Assembly (NCBI RefSeq): GCF_014647855.1
Contig: NZ_BMPZ01000003.1
Span: 124,001 to 188,000 of the forward strand
Direction of reading: 5' to 3'
Length of the DNA stretch: 64,000 nucleotides
Source of the DNA: Shewanella gelidii
Lineage (GTDB): Bacteria > Pseudomonadota > Gammaproteobacteria > Enterobacterales > Shewanellaceae
Shown here: positions 9,124 to 18,122 of the stretch, one piece after another
Layout of the letters: the number at the start of each line of letters is the position of its first letter
Position numbering within the stretch: position 1 is the stretch's first letter
Notes under the pieces: generated by a model
Told to the model about the DNA's origin: nothing
Seen by the model: the letters and a program-made list of their open reading frames with translations, nothing else
Databases searched by the model: none
Translations under genes and position numbers: made by a program

Positions 9124-10149
9124 ATGAACAAGACTATCGTATCGACGTCTGTTGCAACCGTACTGACCCTTGCATCTTTCGGTGCTTTGGCTGATGGCCC
9201 TAACTTTTATGGTCGTTTAGATTTAACTGTTTCTAATTCTGACAATGGCTTCACGACTCAGAACAAAAAAGACGGCACCGTTCTAGAGAACAACTTCTCG
9301 CACCTCGGTGTAAAAGGCACTGAAAGAATTACTGATGGTGCAACGCTTATCTATCAAATGGAATTCCAAGTTGAAAATACAACCGACACTGGCAGCTCGG
9401 ATCCATTCAAAGCGCGTAACACCTTCCTAGGTATTAAAGCTCACGCAGGCACGGTACTTGTTGGCCGCAATGACACAGTTTTCAAAAAGTCTGAAGGTGG
9501 TGTCGACCTATTTGGCAACAGCAACGCAGATATCGACCGTATGTTAACAGGCCAAACACGTGCGGCTGATGGCATTACTTACTACTCACCAAAAATCGCC
9601 GATATGTTCACCATCAATGCAACATACTTGATGGACGATAACTATGAAGATACTGATGAAGATATGTATGCCGTCAGTGCCGTATTTGGTGACAAGAAGC
9701 TGAAGAAACAAGGGTACTACGCAGCGGTTGCTTACAACAAAGCGATCTCTGGTGTTGATGCGATTCGCGGTGTTGCTCAAGTAAAACTGGGTGACTTTAA
9801 AGTAGGTGGACTTTACCAGCAAACAGAGAAAACAACAGACAGCGCAATCGATGGTTCAACTTACTTCGTCAACGTTGCTTACAACCTAAATGGCGTGAAC
9901 TTAAAAGCTGAATTCGGTAAAGACGATGCAGGTTTCGGTAAGTACTATAAAAACTCTGTAGGTGCTCCTACTGCGACTTCTGATATTGATATCACACAAT
10001 TCACTGTTGGTGCTGATTATAAAGTTTCTAAGTCAACCATGGTCTATGGCCACTACGCTATGTACGAAGGTGAGCACGTTGTTGCTGATGCTAAAGTTGA
10101 TTTAGAAGATGAAAATGTATTCACCGTTGGTGTGCGTTACAACTTCTAA
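9124..10149 (+). CDS. Outer membrane porin, Gram-negative general type
   Basis: A 341-residue trimeric-type porin that would let small solutes across the outer membrane. Residues 1-23 are a signal peptide (ending SFGALA before DGPNFYGRLDLTV). The mature part alternates in beta-strand fashion with acidic turns, carries NFSHLGVKGTERITDG and AGTVLVGRNDTVFK as in Alteromonadales porins, and ends VFTVGVRYNF with the terminal phenylalanine needed for BAM recognition. It has its own ribosome binding site and a strong terminator, so it is monocistronic. Charge selectivity cannot be read off. Confidence 0.9.
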   Translation: MNKTIVSTSVATVLTLASFGALADGPNFYGRLDLTVSNSDNGFTTQNKKDGTVLENNFSHLGVKGTERITDGATLIYQMEFQVENTTDTGSSDPFKARNTFLGIKAHAGTVLVGRNDTVFKKSEGGVDLFGNSNADIDRMLTGQTRAADGITYYSPKIADMFTINATYLMDDNYEDTDEDMYAVSAVFGDKKLKKQGYYAAVAYNKAISGVDAIRGVAQVKLGDFKVGGLYQQTEKTTDSAIDGSTYFVNVAYNLNGVNLKAEFGKDDAGFGKYYKNSVGAPTATSDIDITQFTVGADYKVSKSTMVYGHYAMYEGEHVVADAKVDLEDENVFTVGVRYNF

Positions 10150-10190
10150 TTTAAACAAGCGCTCGCGAGCTCAATACAAAAGTTAACTAA

Positions 10191-10220
10191 AAAGCGACTC
10201 TTCATCGAGTCGCTTTTTTT
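10191..10220 (+). terminator. Porin terminator
   Basis: AAAGCGACTC and GAGTCGCTTT form a perfect 10-base stem with a six-base loop and a T tract, about 40 bases after the porin stop codon. Confidence 0.92.
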
Positions 10221-10260
10221 ATAAATTTCTTTAGTAAATGTACGGCTACACGTCTCAAGG

Positions 10261-10917
10261 CTATTTACGTACGAGCCGGTAAATCACTTCATTGAGCCAA
10301 GTGGCTTGCTTATTTAAAAAACGAGGGTTATCAGCTAATACATCGATGCAGGCAAGCTGTTGAATTTCAAAAAACTCACTGAGATGCTGGTTGACCCACA
10401 ACTCCGAAACAGCGAATGGTGGTCCACTAATCACATCGGTCTCAAAATCCAGCGTAATCAACATGCCCTGGCTACCAGAGGGTAGTAAAGCCGCTAGTTT
10501 TTTGACATAAGCGTGACGCATCGATTCTGGCCAAGCGATCAAAGCAGCACGATCATAAAAGCCGCTGCACTCACGGGTGACTTCCTCACTCAAAGTGAAT
10601 ATATCACCTTGATAAATGGCCAATTGTTCGGTCGCATAACACGGATGCGTGCCATGAGAGCTGGTTTGCATAGGTAAATTGTTGTCTAAAAAAAATTGCT
10701 CGACGCCCTGCTGATTCAATTCACAGCCAATCACCTGATGACCTTGCTCAGCGAGAAAGCACATGTCTAACGACTTACCGCACAAAGGGACAAAAATGCT
10801 GGCATCATTTGGTAAGTTTAAATCACGCCAATGTTGGATCAGAAAAGGGTTCACATCTCCTTGATGGAATCCGATTTGCTCATTTTCCCACCTTTCATGC
10901 CAAAAACTTGGTTCCAT
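10261..10917 (-). CDS. tpm: Thiopurine S-methyltransferase family protein
   Basis: A 218-residue SAM-dependent methyltransferase. The opening FWHERWENEQIGFHQGDVNP is the hallmark of bacterial TPMT. FVPLCGKSLDMCFLAEQGH and VIGCELNQQGVEQFF form the SAM-binding region, and FYDRAALIAWPESMR follows. Bacterial members methylate selenium and tellurium oxyanion derivatives as well as thiopurines, giving metalloid tolerance. Length is that of the family. It stands alone: the upstream same-strand gene ends in its own terminator. Confidence in family high; the natural substrate is not known. Confidence 0.93.
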   Translation of the reverse strand: MEPSFWHERWENEQIGFHQGDVNPFLIQHWRDLNLPNDASIFVPLCGKSLDMCFLAEQGHQVIGCELNQQGVEQFFLDNNLPMQTSSHGTHPCYATEQLAIYQGDIFTLSEEVTRECSGFYDRAALIAWPESMRHAYVKKLAALLPSGSQGMLITLDFETDVISGPPFAVSELWVNQHLSEFFEIQQLACIDVLADNPRFLNKQATWLNEVIYRLVRK

Positions 10918-11046
10918 GTTCTTTATCTTCCTCTATGCTATTTCATTCGATTATCCTAATACTTGTCTTCAACACTTGCAAAGGCAGCATCACAAAATAG
11001 ACCAATGGATGGTCTCAGGCGGACTCATTCCAAATTTACAAACACT

Positions 11047-11083
11047 AAAAAAGCCAAAGTCTTTCATTCGACTTTGGCTTTTT
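11047..11083 (-). terminator. Terminator of the Cys-rich protein gene
   Basis: AAAAAGCCAAAGTC and GACTTTGGCTTTTT pair around TTTCATTC. It serves the minus-strand gene ending at 11132 and separates it from tpm. Confidence 0.9.
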
Positions 11084-11131
11084 CATTGAGCTCAGTATTT
11101 GGCATTTATTTAACGAACGTAGCTTGTCTCA

Positions 11132-11473
11132 TTATATACCAAGCGTAGCTTGTACTTTCTTGAGCCAGACACAATTTTCACATTGGCATTGTCTACGTGA
11201 TAGATGGTGCGGACTCAAATTGGAATCGATATAGTCAACGGCAATTAAAAGCTGCTGCTTCAAATCGTCAACCGACTTTTCTTGTAAATCCACCAATTCA
11301 TCATTGTGATTCATCCAAACGCATTCCATCCCTTGATGGCAATATATACACTCTTCATCTGCTTTGTTAAAAAAACCAGCATGGGGACATTGGCGCAACT
11401 CCATTGACTGGATGATACGCTTACGTGGATATTCAAATAGCTCTATTAATAGGGCTTTATCAAGCTGTGACAT
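11132..11473 (-). CDS. Conserved-looking cysteine-rich protein of unknown function
   Basis: A 113-residue soluble protein with clustered cysteines and histidines: CPHAGFFNKADEECIYCHQGMEC near residues 29-51 taken together, then CQCENCVW near 95-102. The spacing suggests a structural zinc or other metal site. No signal peptide or membrane segment is seen. It is monocistronic, divergent from the kinase-like gene, with a terminator just behind it. I do not recognise the family. A TTGAC-N4-GTCAA palindrome lies about 90 bases upstream. Confidence 0.65.
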   Translation of the reverse strand: MSQLDKALLIELFEYPRKRIIQSMELRQCPHAGFFNKADEECIYCHQGMECVWMNHNDELVDLQEKSVDDLKQQLLIAVDYIDSNLSPHHLSRRQCQCENCVWLKKVQATLGI

Positions 11474-11561
11474 GTGCCCTCCTCACAATCGGCAATCTAG
11501 GTGTCATCACTAGTTTCATATTAGCATATCTTAAGGTTAGCTACATTTTAGGTGGACAAAT

Positions 11562-11575
11562 TTGACGTAGGTCAA
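11562..11575. promoter_or_regulatory. TTGAC-N4-GTCAA palindrome, FNR/CRP-family-like
   Basis: A perfect inverted repeat TTGACGTAGGTCAA lies in the divergent region 11474-11775 between the Cys-rich protein and the kinase-like gene. It resembles an FNR box with one change in each half. The rest of this 300-base region shows no other clear signal. Confidence 0.35.
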
Positions 11576-11775
11576 GATGCAAATCGAAATTGTAGAGTAG
11601 GTATTCTATAACTTGCATTTAGTTAGCATTTATTGAAGCGGATCGCACTCAGTCTCAAGTCGTAGGGATTGCTCAACATCGAATTTTCCCAGGTGAGTGC
11701 CAAACCTATACAAAATAAGATAATATTTATAATCCTTCATCACGCCGTCAGTCTTTATCAAAGGATGCGTTATTT

Positions 11776-13590
11776 GTGAGTAGCCATGCACCGCAGTTGC
11801 AGCATTTTTACATTTCAGAAGAGCAATCCATTTATCTGCTGAAAGCGAATGATGCCCGCAAACATAAAGCTTGGATCAGGCTGTGTAAACAACAACTGAC
11901 CAAGCTTGGTTATGGCCAAATTGAGATGATTGGTAAAGGCGCATACGGATTTGTTTTTGCCGGCATAAACCAGCAACAACAATCTCATGTCTTTAAATTT
12001 TCTCGGATCACTCTCCCTCAAAATGTACAAGATCGACTTGAAGAAGAAGCATTTATGTTGGGGCTGTTAACTCATCCCAATATCCCTGCAGCAATCAAGT
12101 TCGAGCGAGCCGGCAAACAAGGCATTCTCGTTATGGAACACGCCGTGGGTGAAGATCTTGATCAAATGTGTCGCCGCCTAGGCTCCCTGCCACCTGCCAC
12201 CATCATGAGCATTGCCAAACAACTTGCCAATATTCTTATTTATCTCAGAAAAGGCCGACCGTTTGTTCATGGCGATATAAAGCCGTCTAATTTAGTTTAT
12301 GACCGTCAAACCGAGCACCTTTCATTAATTGATTGGGGCTCAGCGGTGTTCGCACAACGGGATGAAAATGGCCTGCCAGTAAACGACAGCGTGATGGATT
12401 TGATGTCGAGCGATCATCAACATACCAATGCGCGCATGGGGGACGTGTATTTCATCGGCGAAGAACAACTAAATGGCGCACTTTCAAGCCCCAGATTTGA
12501 TGAGCAAGGTGTCGCCGCAACACTCTATGCGTTAGCTTCGGGCCAAACCAGTCGCTTTGGCAAAAATGTAATTCCAGCAACAAGTGTAGGCTTACCCATT
12601 GAGTTAGCTCGAACCCTAGACGGTATGCTAAGTGATGACCCACAACTCAGACAAAAAGCTGGCGATTATTTTCTAAAAATGATGGATTATCGCCATCAAA
12701 TTCATCTACCCGTATTGCCTACAAAAGAACGTATTGGCCTTATTCCTGTGTGGCAACAAGCCAAAGACAAAGACGTTGAAACTGTCAGTTACAGCTCAAG
12801 AAAGTCCTTTTTAAAGGAGCATAACGAACACGATCCCATTGAGAAAATGGATGATATTCAGCTGGAAAAATACTACCGCAATTTTATGGCTGGAATGGGG
12901 GATACCGAGAAAGGGTTCGTTGCCGCAGTAGGTCGATTAGCGCAATACCCCATTGTCGGTGGGCTGGCAATTCACTGGCAAAACGAGGGAGTATATATCG
13001 ACTCCAATCTTGCTCTTTATCGAGCTGAAGAGAAGTTTGCATTGATCCAAGCTGTCAACAATATGGTCACTTTGGCCCGTGGTATTCAACGCACTGGGGT
13101 ATTTAAAGCATGCTTTTTTAACGCTAAAGATACACTGCATTTTGAACGGGATTCCGCAAATGAACCCTTTCATGCCAATCGCGGACAGCAATTGCCATTT
13201 GAAGTTGGCAATGCTCCCAGTCTTGAAGATAAATCCCGGTTGCACTCCTATTTTGAGGATGGAAGAGATCCTGATGAGAACTTAAGCTTACCCGCCGAAA
13301 TTATGACTGAATTAGGCTGGATTAACCAAATCCACCATACGGGCTGTATTATTTTTGAAGCCCTACCAACTCACCTCAAAGTGCATAGTTATTTGCGTTT
13401 ATTGAATCCCCGCAAACAAGCGGCATTTCGAGCAAGTCTTGACCGAATCATCAATCATATCGATAAAATTCAAGGCCATGGGGTATCGGGCTTTATGAAG
13501 CTACCATATAAAAATACGCGAAAATTCAGTGCAATAGAAAAACTCGACGATGACTTCTATCCAAGAAACCCAAATGACTTCAACGCTTAA
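11776..13590 (+). CDS. Serine/threonine protein kinase-like protein with unknown C-terminal half
   Basis: A 604-residue protein. Residues about 47-310 are a eukaryote-type kinase domain: glycine loop IGKGAYGFVF (52-61), lysine in VFKFSR (Lys74), catalytic loop HGDIKPSN (165-172, Asp167) and metal-binding DWG (186-188) in place of DFG. All key catalytic positions are present, so activity is likely. The remaining 290 residues match no domain I know. No membrane segment is seen. It starts with GTG, preceded by AAGGA; a four-codon frame (ATG CGT TAT TTG TGA, 11765-11779) overlaps this start. The substrate is unknown and no phosphatase gene is nearby. Confidence 0.82.
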   Translation: MSSHAPQLQHFYISEEQSIYLLKANDARKHKAWIRLCKQQLTKLGYGQIEMIGKGAYGFVFAGINQQQQSHVFKFSRITLPQNVQDRLEEEAFMLGLLTHPNIPAAIKFERAGKQGILVMEHAVGEDLDQMCRRLGSLPPATIMSIAKQLANILIYLRKGRPFVHGDIKPSNLVYDRQTEHLSLIDWGSAVFAQRDENGLPVNDSVMDLMSSDHQHTNARMGDVYFIGEEQLNGALSSPRFDEQGVAATLYALASGQTSRFGKNVIPATSVGLPIELARTLDGMLSDDPQLRQKAGDYFLKMMDYRHQIHLPVLPTKERIGLIPVWQQAKDKDVETVSYSSRKSFLKEHNEHDPIEKMDDIQLEKYYRNFMAGMGDTEKGFVAAVGRLAQYPIVGGLAIHWQNEGVYIDSNLALYRAEEKFALIQAVNNMVTLARGIQRTGVFKACFFNAKDTLHFERDSANEPFHANRGQQLPFEVGNAPSLEDKSRLHSYFEDGRDPDENLSLPAEIMTELGWINQIHHTGCIIFEALPTHLKVHSYLRLLNPRKQAAFRASLDRIINHIDKIQGHGVSGFMKLPYKNTRKFSAIEKLDDDFYPRNPNDFNA

Positions 13591-13614
13591 GGAAAAAGTT
13601 TTCAAAAATTAGCT

Positions 13615-16600
13615 TTAGCCTTCTCGATTGATCCAATGATCTAAGGTATCAAACAGCTCAGTTAATACGATAGGTTTGGTAATATGCGCATTCATTCCTG
13701 CCGCTAAACTTTTCTCTCGGTCGCCCGACATTGCATGCGCGGTCATCGCGATAATCGGCAGCTCATCAAGTGTAAATTGTTTTCGTAACGCTTGGGTCGC
13801 CGTTAAACCATCCATGACAGGCATTTGAATATCCATCAACACGGCATCAAATGGCTGTTGGTCAATCATATCAATTGCTATCTGGCCGTTATCCGCCACA
13901 TGGACTTCATAACCCGCACTTTTTAGTAGCTCTGTCGCCACTTGCTGATTAATAAAGTTATCTTCCACCAATAAAATTGAGCCTTTGCACTCATCTGATT
14001 CGGGAGCCTCTTCGCTGGATTCTAGCGTCAATGGCGGGGAGTCAGCAAAGGCGGTAATAATCTCATCAAAAAGAACCGATGCTTTAAATGGTTTTTGCAA
14101 CAACGCAAAAATATTGGCTTGCTCAACTTCCTGCCGTAAAGGCTCTGCAGCATAGGCCGTCATCATAATAATCACCGGACGTCGTTGTAGCGTGCCATCA
14201 GCAATCATTTCATCAATCGCCCGGATCACTTCACAACCATCCATTTTGGGCATCATCCAATCGAGCAGAAGCAAATCAACGGGCTGCTTAGAAAGCTTGT
14301 ATAGAGCCTCTGCACCACTCGCCGCGATATCCGTCTCAAAGTGGAAATCACGCATCACGCCTGAATAAATTTGTAGCGCGGTAGGGTTATCATCGACCAC
14401 GAGTGCCGATAGATGATTTAACTTCTCGGGAACGACTAAAGGCGGAACTTTGGCTTCTTCGGCAATTTCAAAGCTAATGGTAAAACTAAAGGTACTACCA
14501 ACATTGGGCTCACTATGAACCTCCATCTTTCCACCCATCAAAGCAACGAGGTGTTTACTAATTGAAAGTCCAAGGCCAGTACCACCATAACGGCGTGTTG
14601 TTGAACCATCGGCTTGTGAGAATGCATCAAACAAGCTTTGCTGTTGCTCTCGACTAATACCAATGCCGGTATCTCGCACCCAGAATTTAAGGGTAATGCG
14701 ATGATCACGCTCTCCCACATCTTCACAGCCCAACTCAATTTCACCAGACTGGGTAAACTTCACGGCATTAGAAAGTAAATTGACAAGAACCTGACCTAAA
14801 CGTAGCGGATCTCCACTCAACATTAAGCCTGCTGTCACAGGCGCGTACAAGAGCAATTCAACACCCTTTTCTTGGGCTTTGAGTGCATTTAGATCCAGCG
14901 CATGATCAAGGACTTTATCGAGTGGAAACGCAACACGTTCAAGTTCAAGCTTGCCGGCTTCAATCTTCGAAAAATCGAGAATATCATTAATGATGCGCAG
15001 CAAGGACTGCGCAGAGAAACCGGCCTTCTCTAAGTAATCTTTTTGCTGCTCAGTAAGCTGAGTTCGCTGCGCGAGTTGTAACATACCAATAATGGCATTC
15101 ATTGGGGTGCGAATTTCATGGCTCATATTTGCCAAGAATTCACTCTTATAAAGATTGGCCATTTCAGCATCTTGCTTGGCTTCAAGCAGCGCCACTTCAT
15201 TGTGCTTATGACGCGTAATGTCTTTATGGGTACCGACGAGTCGCTTCGGCTGCCCCTCATCCGTAAACTCAACCACCCGTCCTCGGCTCAATACCCAGTG
15301 ATATTCGCCATTTTTTCCCTGCATACGGAACTCAATATCGTATGCATCTTGGTGATCGGTCAGATAATGATCTCGATATTCGGCGACTCTGATGCGATCA
15401 TCTGGATGGATCAATTCATCAATGGTTGACCAAAGTGCAGGAAACTCATCCGCTTGATAGCCAAGCATCGAATAATACGCTGAGTTACATATGATTTGCT
15501 CTGAGTCTAAATACCAATCCCACAAACCATCTTCTACCGCATCCATGGCGAGGTGATAACGCTCTTCAGACAAACGCAATTGCTCAGCTGATTCATACTC
15601 ACGAGTCACATCACGCCATACCGCAATTAATCCCAACAATTCACCACGACGGTTATAGAAAGGTAGTTTTAACGTATCGAGCAATACTGGCTTACCGGCC
15701 AATTCTACTTTTTCTTGGTAACGTAACGGCATTCGCTCTGACAACACCTGTTGATCTTCAGCACGGATCCGTTTCCCAATTTCAGGGGTTGTTATCACAT
15801 CCGATGATAATCCAACCATTTCACTTTCGGTATAACCCAGCATTCGCTCAGCGGACTTATTACAACCAAGGTAGTGGCCTTCTTTATCTTTAAATACAAT
15901 AGCTTCTGGGATTGAGTCCAACAAAGAACGTAGCAATGCATATTCGCGCTCTCGACGCTCAGTCGTATCTTTTAATCGTTCTGTTCGTCGCGCCACCAGC
16001 TTATCGAGGCGCTTATTTTGCTCGGCAAGATGGGTCGTGTATTGCTGGTTTTCTTCAAAAATACGACTCACCAGTAAAAACCAAGGTTCCCAACCCGGTG
16101 TTATTACCTTAGGCGGGCCTTTGGGCTCTTGAGAGCACCCCTCAAGATGTGCAAGCAGCCTTGATGCCGGACTAACAAATGAGCGGCGTGTTTGCCAATG
16201 CACTATGGTTACCAGCACAGACAGTGCGATAACGACTAGCACAAAAGTTTGTTGTAACTTTTGCCACGAATCCATGAACAAGTCATCAACATCTTGCAGG
16301 TAGAGTAGGCGCCAAGGTGCATTATGTAACGCAACAGAGTGAATATAATATCCATTGCGGATCACCCCTTCATCAGCTTCAAATAACTCATGTTCAGGAA
16401 TGGAATGTAATTCTGATGGAATACGCTGGCTGATATGGTAGACCCGATTGATATCCATGCTATCGATATTGCTATGAGATAAAATATTATTGCTTTGATC
16501 TAGCAATATCACCGTGCCCGGCATTTTGAAATATAAGCGGATCTGTCGAGCCAAAGAAGCAAGCGTCATATCCAGATTAATTGAACCGATAAACTCATTC

Positions 16601-17310
16601 TTCAAGTACACTGGCACACCAAGCGTGGTCAGTAAGCCTTTGTCCGTCGGGTCGACATAGGCCTCACTCCAAAATACGCTGCGCTGCGGGTTCATTTCCG
16701 GAGTTGCCAATTGGAATTGCTTTTTATTGAGCAACTCCTCTCTAAATCTCTGCTCATCTTTAGGCCACGGAAAATAAGACATTAAGCGGCGTTTTGAAAT
16801 ATAGTAAATCGATGAGGCTTTGGGCGCTGCTTCCTTTGCAACAGGAAAAGCCAAAGACAACTCAAATAACATTTCGAGTTCCTGATAGAACTTATCACTG
16901 CGCTCGGCCAACTGTCCGACCCCTGTAATACGCCCCATGTTCCTAAAGGAACGCTGACTCTCTGCATACTTAGGTTCTAGCGTAAAAAACTTCCCCGTTT
17001 CATCGAATTTTTCATAATCCAGTAACCTTTCTCGGCGAACCTGCTCACCAAGTCTTAGGTGATTAATCGCGACATCCCTCAAGCTTTTAACGGCTCGAAT
17101 ACTCGACTCTAATAGTAAGTCAACTTGCAAAACATGACGATCAATTTGCTGCTCGCGCTCACTCATCAACTGTGTCTTTTGCTTATCAAAAAACACCCAG
17201 GCGGTTAACAGCGCCATCACGATCACCCCAATATAGGTGTAAAATACCGCACGGTTATAGCCTTTTTGAATCGGCGCGGTTAATTGAAGATCGGGCTCAT
17301 TTGATTTCAT
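13615..17310 (-). CDS. Hybrid sensor histidine kinase with two PAS and two receiver domains
   Basis: A 1231-residue inner membrane sensor. Order: membrane segment (about 21-41), large periplasmic Cache-like sensor, second membrane segment (about 355-375), two PAS domains (about 460-580 and 585-705), histidine kinase domain with NMSHEIRTPMNAI (His731), ATP-binding domain with NLLSNAVKFT, RDTGIGIS and GGTGLGLSIS, then two receivers with phospho-acceptors Asp1017 (LLLLDWMMPKMDG) and Asp1160 (VLMDIQMPVMDG). No HPt domain is included, so a separate phosphotransfer protein is probably needed. It converges with the kinase-like gene 24 bases away. The upstream neighbour was originally phoH. Signal unknown. 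Confidence 0.92.
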   Translation of the reverse strand: MKSNEPDLQLTAPIQKGYNRAVFYTYIGVIVMALLTAWVFFDKQKTQLMSEREQQIDRHVLQVDLLLESSIRAVKSLRDVAINHLRLGEQVRRERLLDYEKFDETGKFFTLEPKYAESQRSFRNMGRITGVGQLAERSDKFYQELEMLFELSLAFPVAKEAAPKASSIYYISKRRLMSYFPWPKDEQRFREELLNKKQFQLATPEMNPQRSVFWSEAYVDPTDKGLLTTLGVPVYLKNEFIGSINLDMTLASLARQIRLYFKMPGTVILLDQSNNILSHSNIDSMDINRVYHISQRIPSELHSIPEHELFEADEGVIRNGYYIHSVALHNAPWRLLYLQDVDDLFMDSWQKLQQTFVLVVIALSVLVTIVHWQTRRSFVSPASRLLAHLEGCSQEPKGPPKVITPGWEPWFLLVSRIFEENQQYTTHLAEQNKRLDKLVARRTERLKDTTERREREYALLRSLLDSIPEAIVFKDKEGHYLGCNKSAERMLGYTESEMVGLSSDVITTPEIGKRIRAEDQQVLSERMPLRYQEKVELAGKPVLLDTLKLPFYNRRGELLGLIAVWRDVTREYESAEQLRLSEERYHLAMDAVEDGLWDWYLDSEQIICNSAYYSMLGYQADEFPALWSTIDELIHPDDRIRVAEYRDHYLTDHQDAYDIEFRMQGKNGEYHWVLSRGRVVEFTDEGQPKRLVGTHKDITRHKHNEVALLEAKQDAEMANLYKSEFLANMSHEIRTPMNAIIGMLQLAQRTQLTEQQKDYLEKAGFSAQSLLRIINDILDFSKIEAGKLELERVAFPLDKVLDHALDLNALKAQEKGVELLLYAPVTAGLMLSGDPLRLGQVLVNLLSNAVKFTQSGEIELGCEDVGERDHRITLKFWVRDTGIGISREQQQSLFDAFSQADGSTTRRYGGTGLGLSISKHLVALMGGKMEVHSEPNVGSTFSFTISFEIAEEAKVPPLVVPEKLNHLSALVVDDNPTALQIYSGVMRDFHFETDIAASGAEALYKLSKQPVDLLLLDWMMPKMDGCEVIRAIDEMIADGTLQRRPVIIMMTAYAAEPLRQEVEQANIFALLQKPFKASVLFDEIITAFADSPPLTLESSEEAPESDECKGSILLVEDNFINQQVATELLKSAGYEVHVADNGQIAIDMIDQQPFDAVLMDIQMPVMDGLTATQALRKQFTLDELPIIAMTAHAMSGDREKSLAAGMNAHITKPIVLTELFDTLDHWINREG

Positions 17311-17537
17311 TCATGACCTTTGGGAAGACAAATATTTCTTGCAAGAAAATCAATTTAATTGCTTGTTGAGGCATCAAAAAGTGTCAGTTCACTCAAAAAT
17401 AACATGCCTAATAAGTTGAGCACATATTATCAGGAACCCGTCACCTTGCACACGAAATAATCCTCGTAATACAAAGTGTATGTACGCTCAATTCACAGTA
17501 ATTTTATCGGTACATCACACTCAAGTGATACGCACAA

Positions 17538-17562
17538 AAAGAGGCTCTACTTGAGCCTCTTT
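17538..17562 (-). terminator. Original phoH terminator
   Basis: AAAGAGGCTC and GAGCCTCTTT pair perfectly around five bases, with a T tract on the minus strand, 28 bases beyond the stop codon of the phoH C-terminal fragment. It marks the natural end of the interrupted phoH gene. The remaining stretch 17311-17537 upstream of the hybrid kinase shows nothing else. Confidence 0.88.
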
Positions 17563-17589
17563 CTCACCCGTCATTTTAGCGTAAACCAA

Positions 17590-17835
17590 TTAAAGATGTT
17601 CTTCTGCAAACTCAGCTAAACGTGAACGCACGACACCATTTAGATATATGTTTGCACTGCCTTCAAAGTCTTTAAAACGCTCAACGATGTAAGTTAAACC
17701 GGAGGTAACGCCCGTTAGATAATTTGAATCGATCTGCGATAGGTTGCCACTACAAATAAGCTTAGTGCCCTCCCCCATACGCGTGATCATGGTTTTAATT
17801 TGTGAAGCCGTGAGGTTCTGACACTCATCAAGGAT
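17590..17835 (-). pseudogene. C-terminal fragment of phoH, cut off by insertion
   Basis: Codes for the last 81 residues of a PIN-PhoH protein: the Walker B region ILDECQNLTASQIKTMITR, the GEGTKLICSGNLSQID segment and the usual ending NGVVRSRLAEFAEEHL. It has no start of its own; an ATG at 17850 lies inside the inserted element. The matching N-terminal part ends at 27772 on the same strand with RGRSIQNSVVV, the residues that should directly precede this fragment. Together they would make a protein of about 465 residues, the family's normal length. The fragment keeps the original terminator. Confidence 0.9.
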
Positions 17836-17845
17836 TACCCTAGTC
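17836..17845 (+). repeat. Left terminal inverted repeat of the phoH insertion
   Basis: TACCCTAGTC at the point where phoH homology ends. A second ACCCTAGT lies 25 bases further in (17863-17870), and TCTTGTTACGA at 17850-17860 recurs in the same orientation near the right end (27700-27710). Such repeated motifs are typical of transposase-binding sites. Confidence 0.6.
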
Positions 17846-18122
17846 CTCATCTTGTTACGATAACCCTAGTTTTAACCCCCCCCCGCAAATGTGTTACCAT
17901 CCAATAGAATCACTCGGAGAATCTAAATGGGTAATACAGTTGTTAAAATAAAGAGATCTAAAGTCAACTTAGGTAAGCTCCCACGATTTGAGTGTGATGA
18001 CGACGGGTGTTAATTTGCACCCAAAAGTGATCCACTTTCCCCCCTGATTTGCACCGAAAACTGATCCACATATTTAATTAACTCCTGCGTCATTGAAGCG
18101 GGAGAAATATGGAGTGATCGAC

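Noticed and set aside
17590..17850. Separate 86-residue PhoH-like gene starting at 17850
   Set aside because: The start codon and first five residues come from the inserted element; homology begins at ILDECQ, so it is the severed end of phoH.
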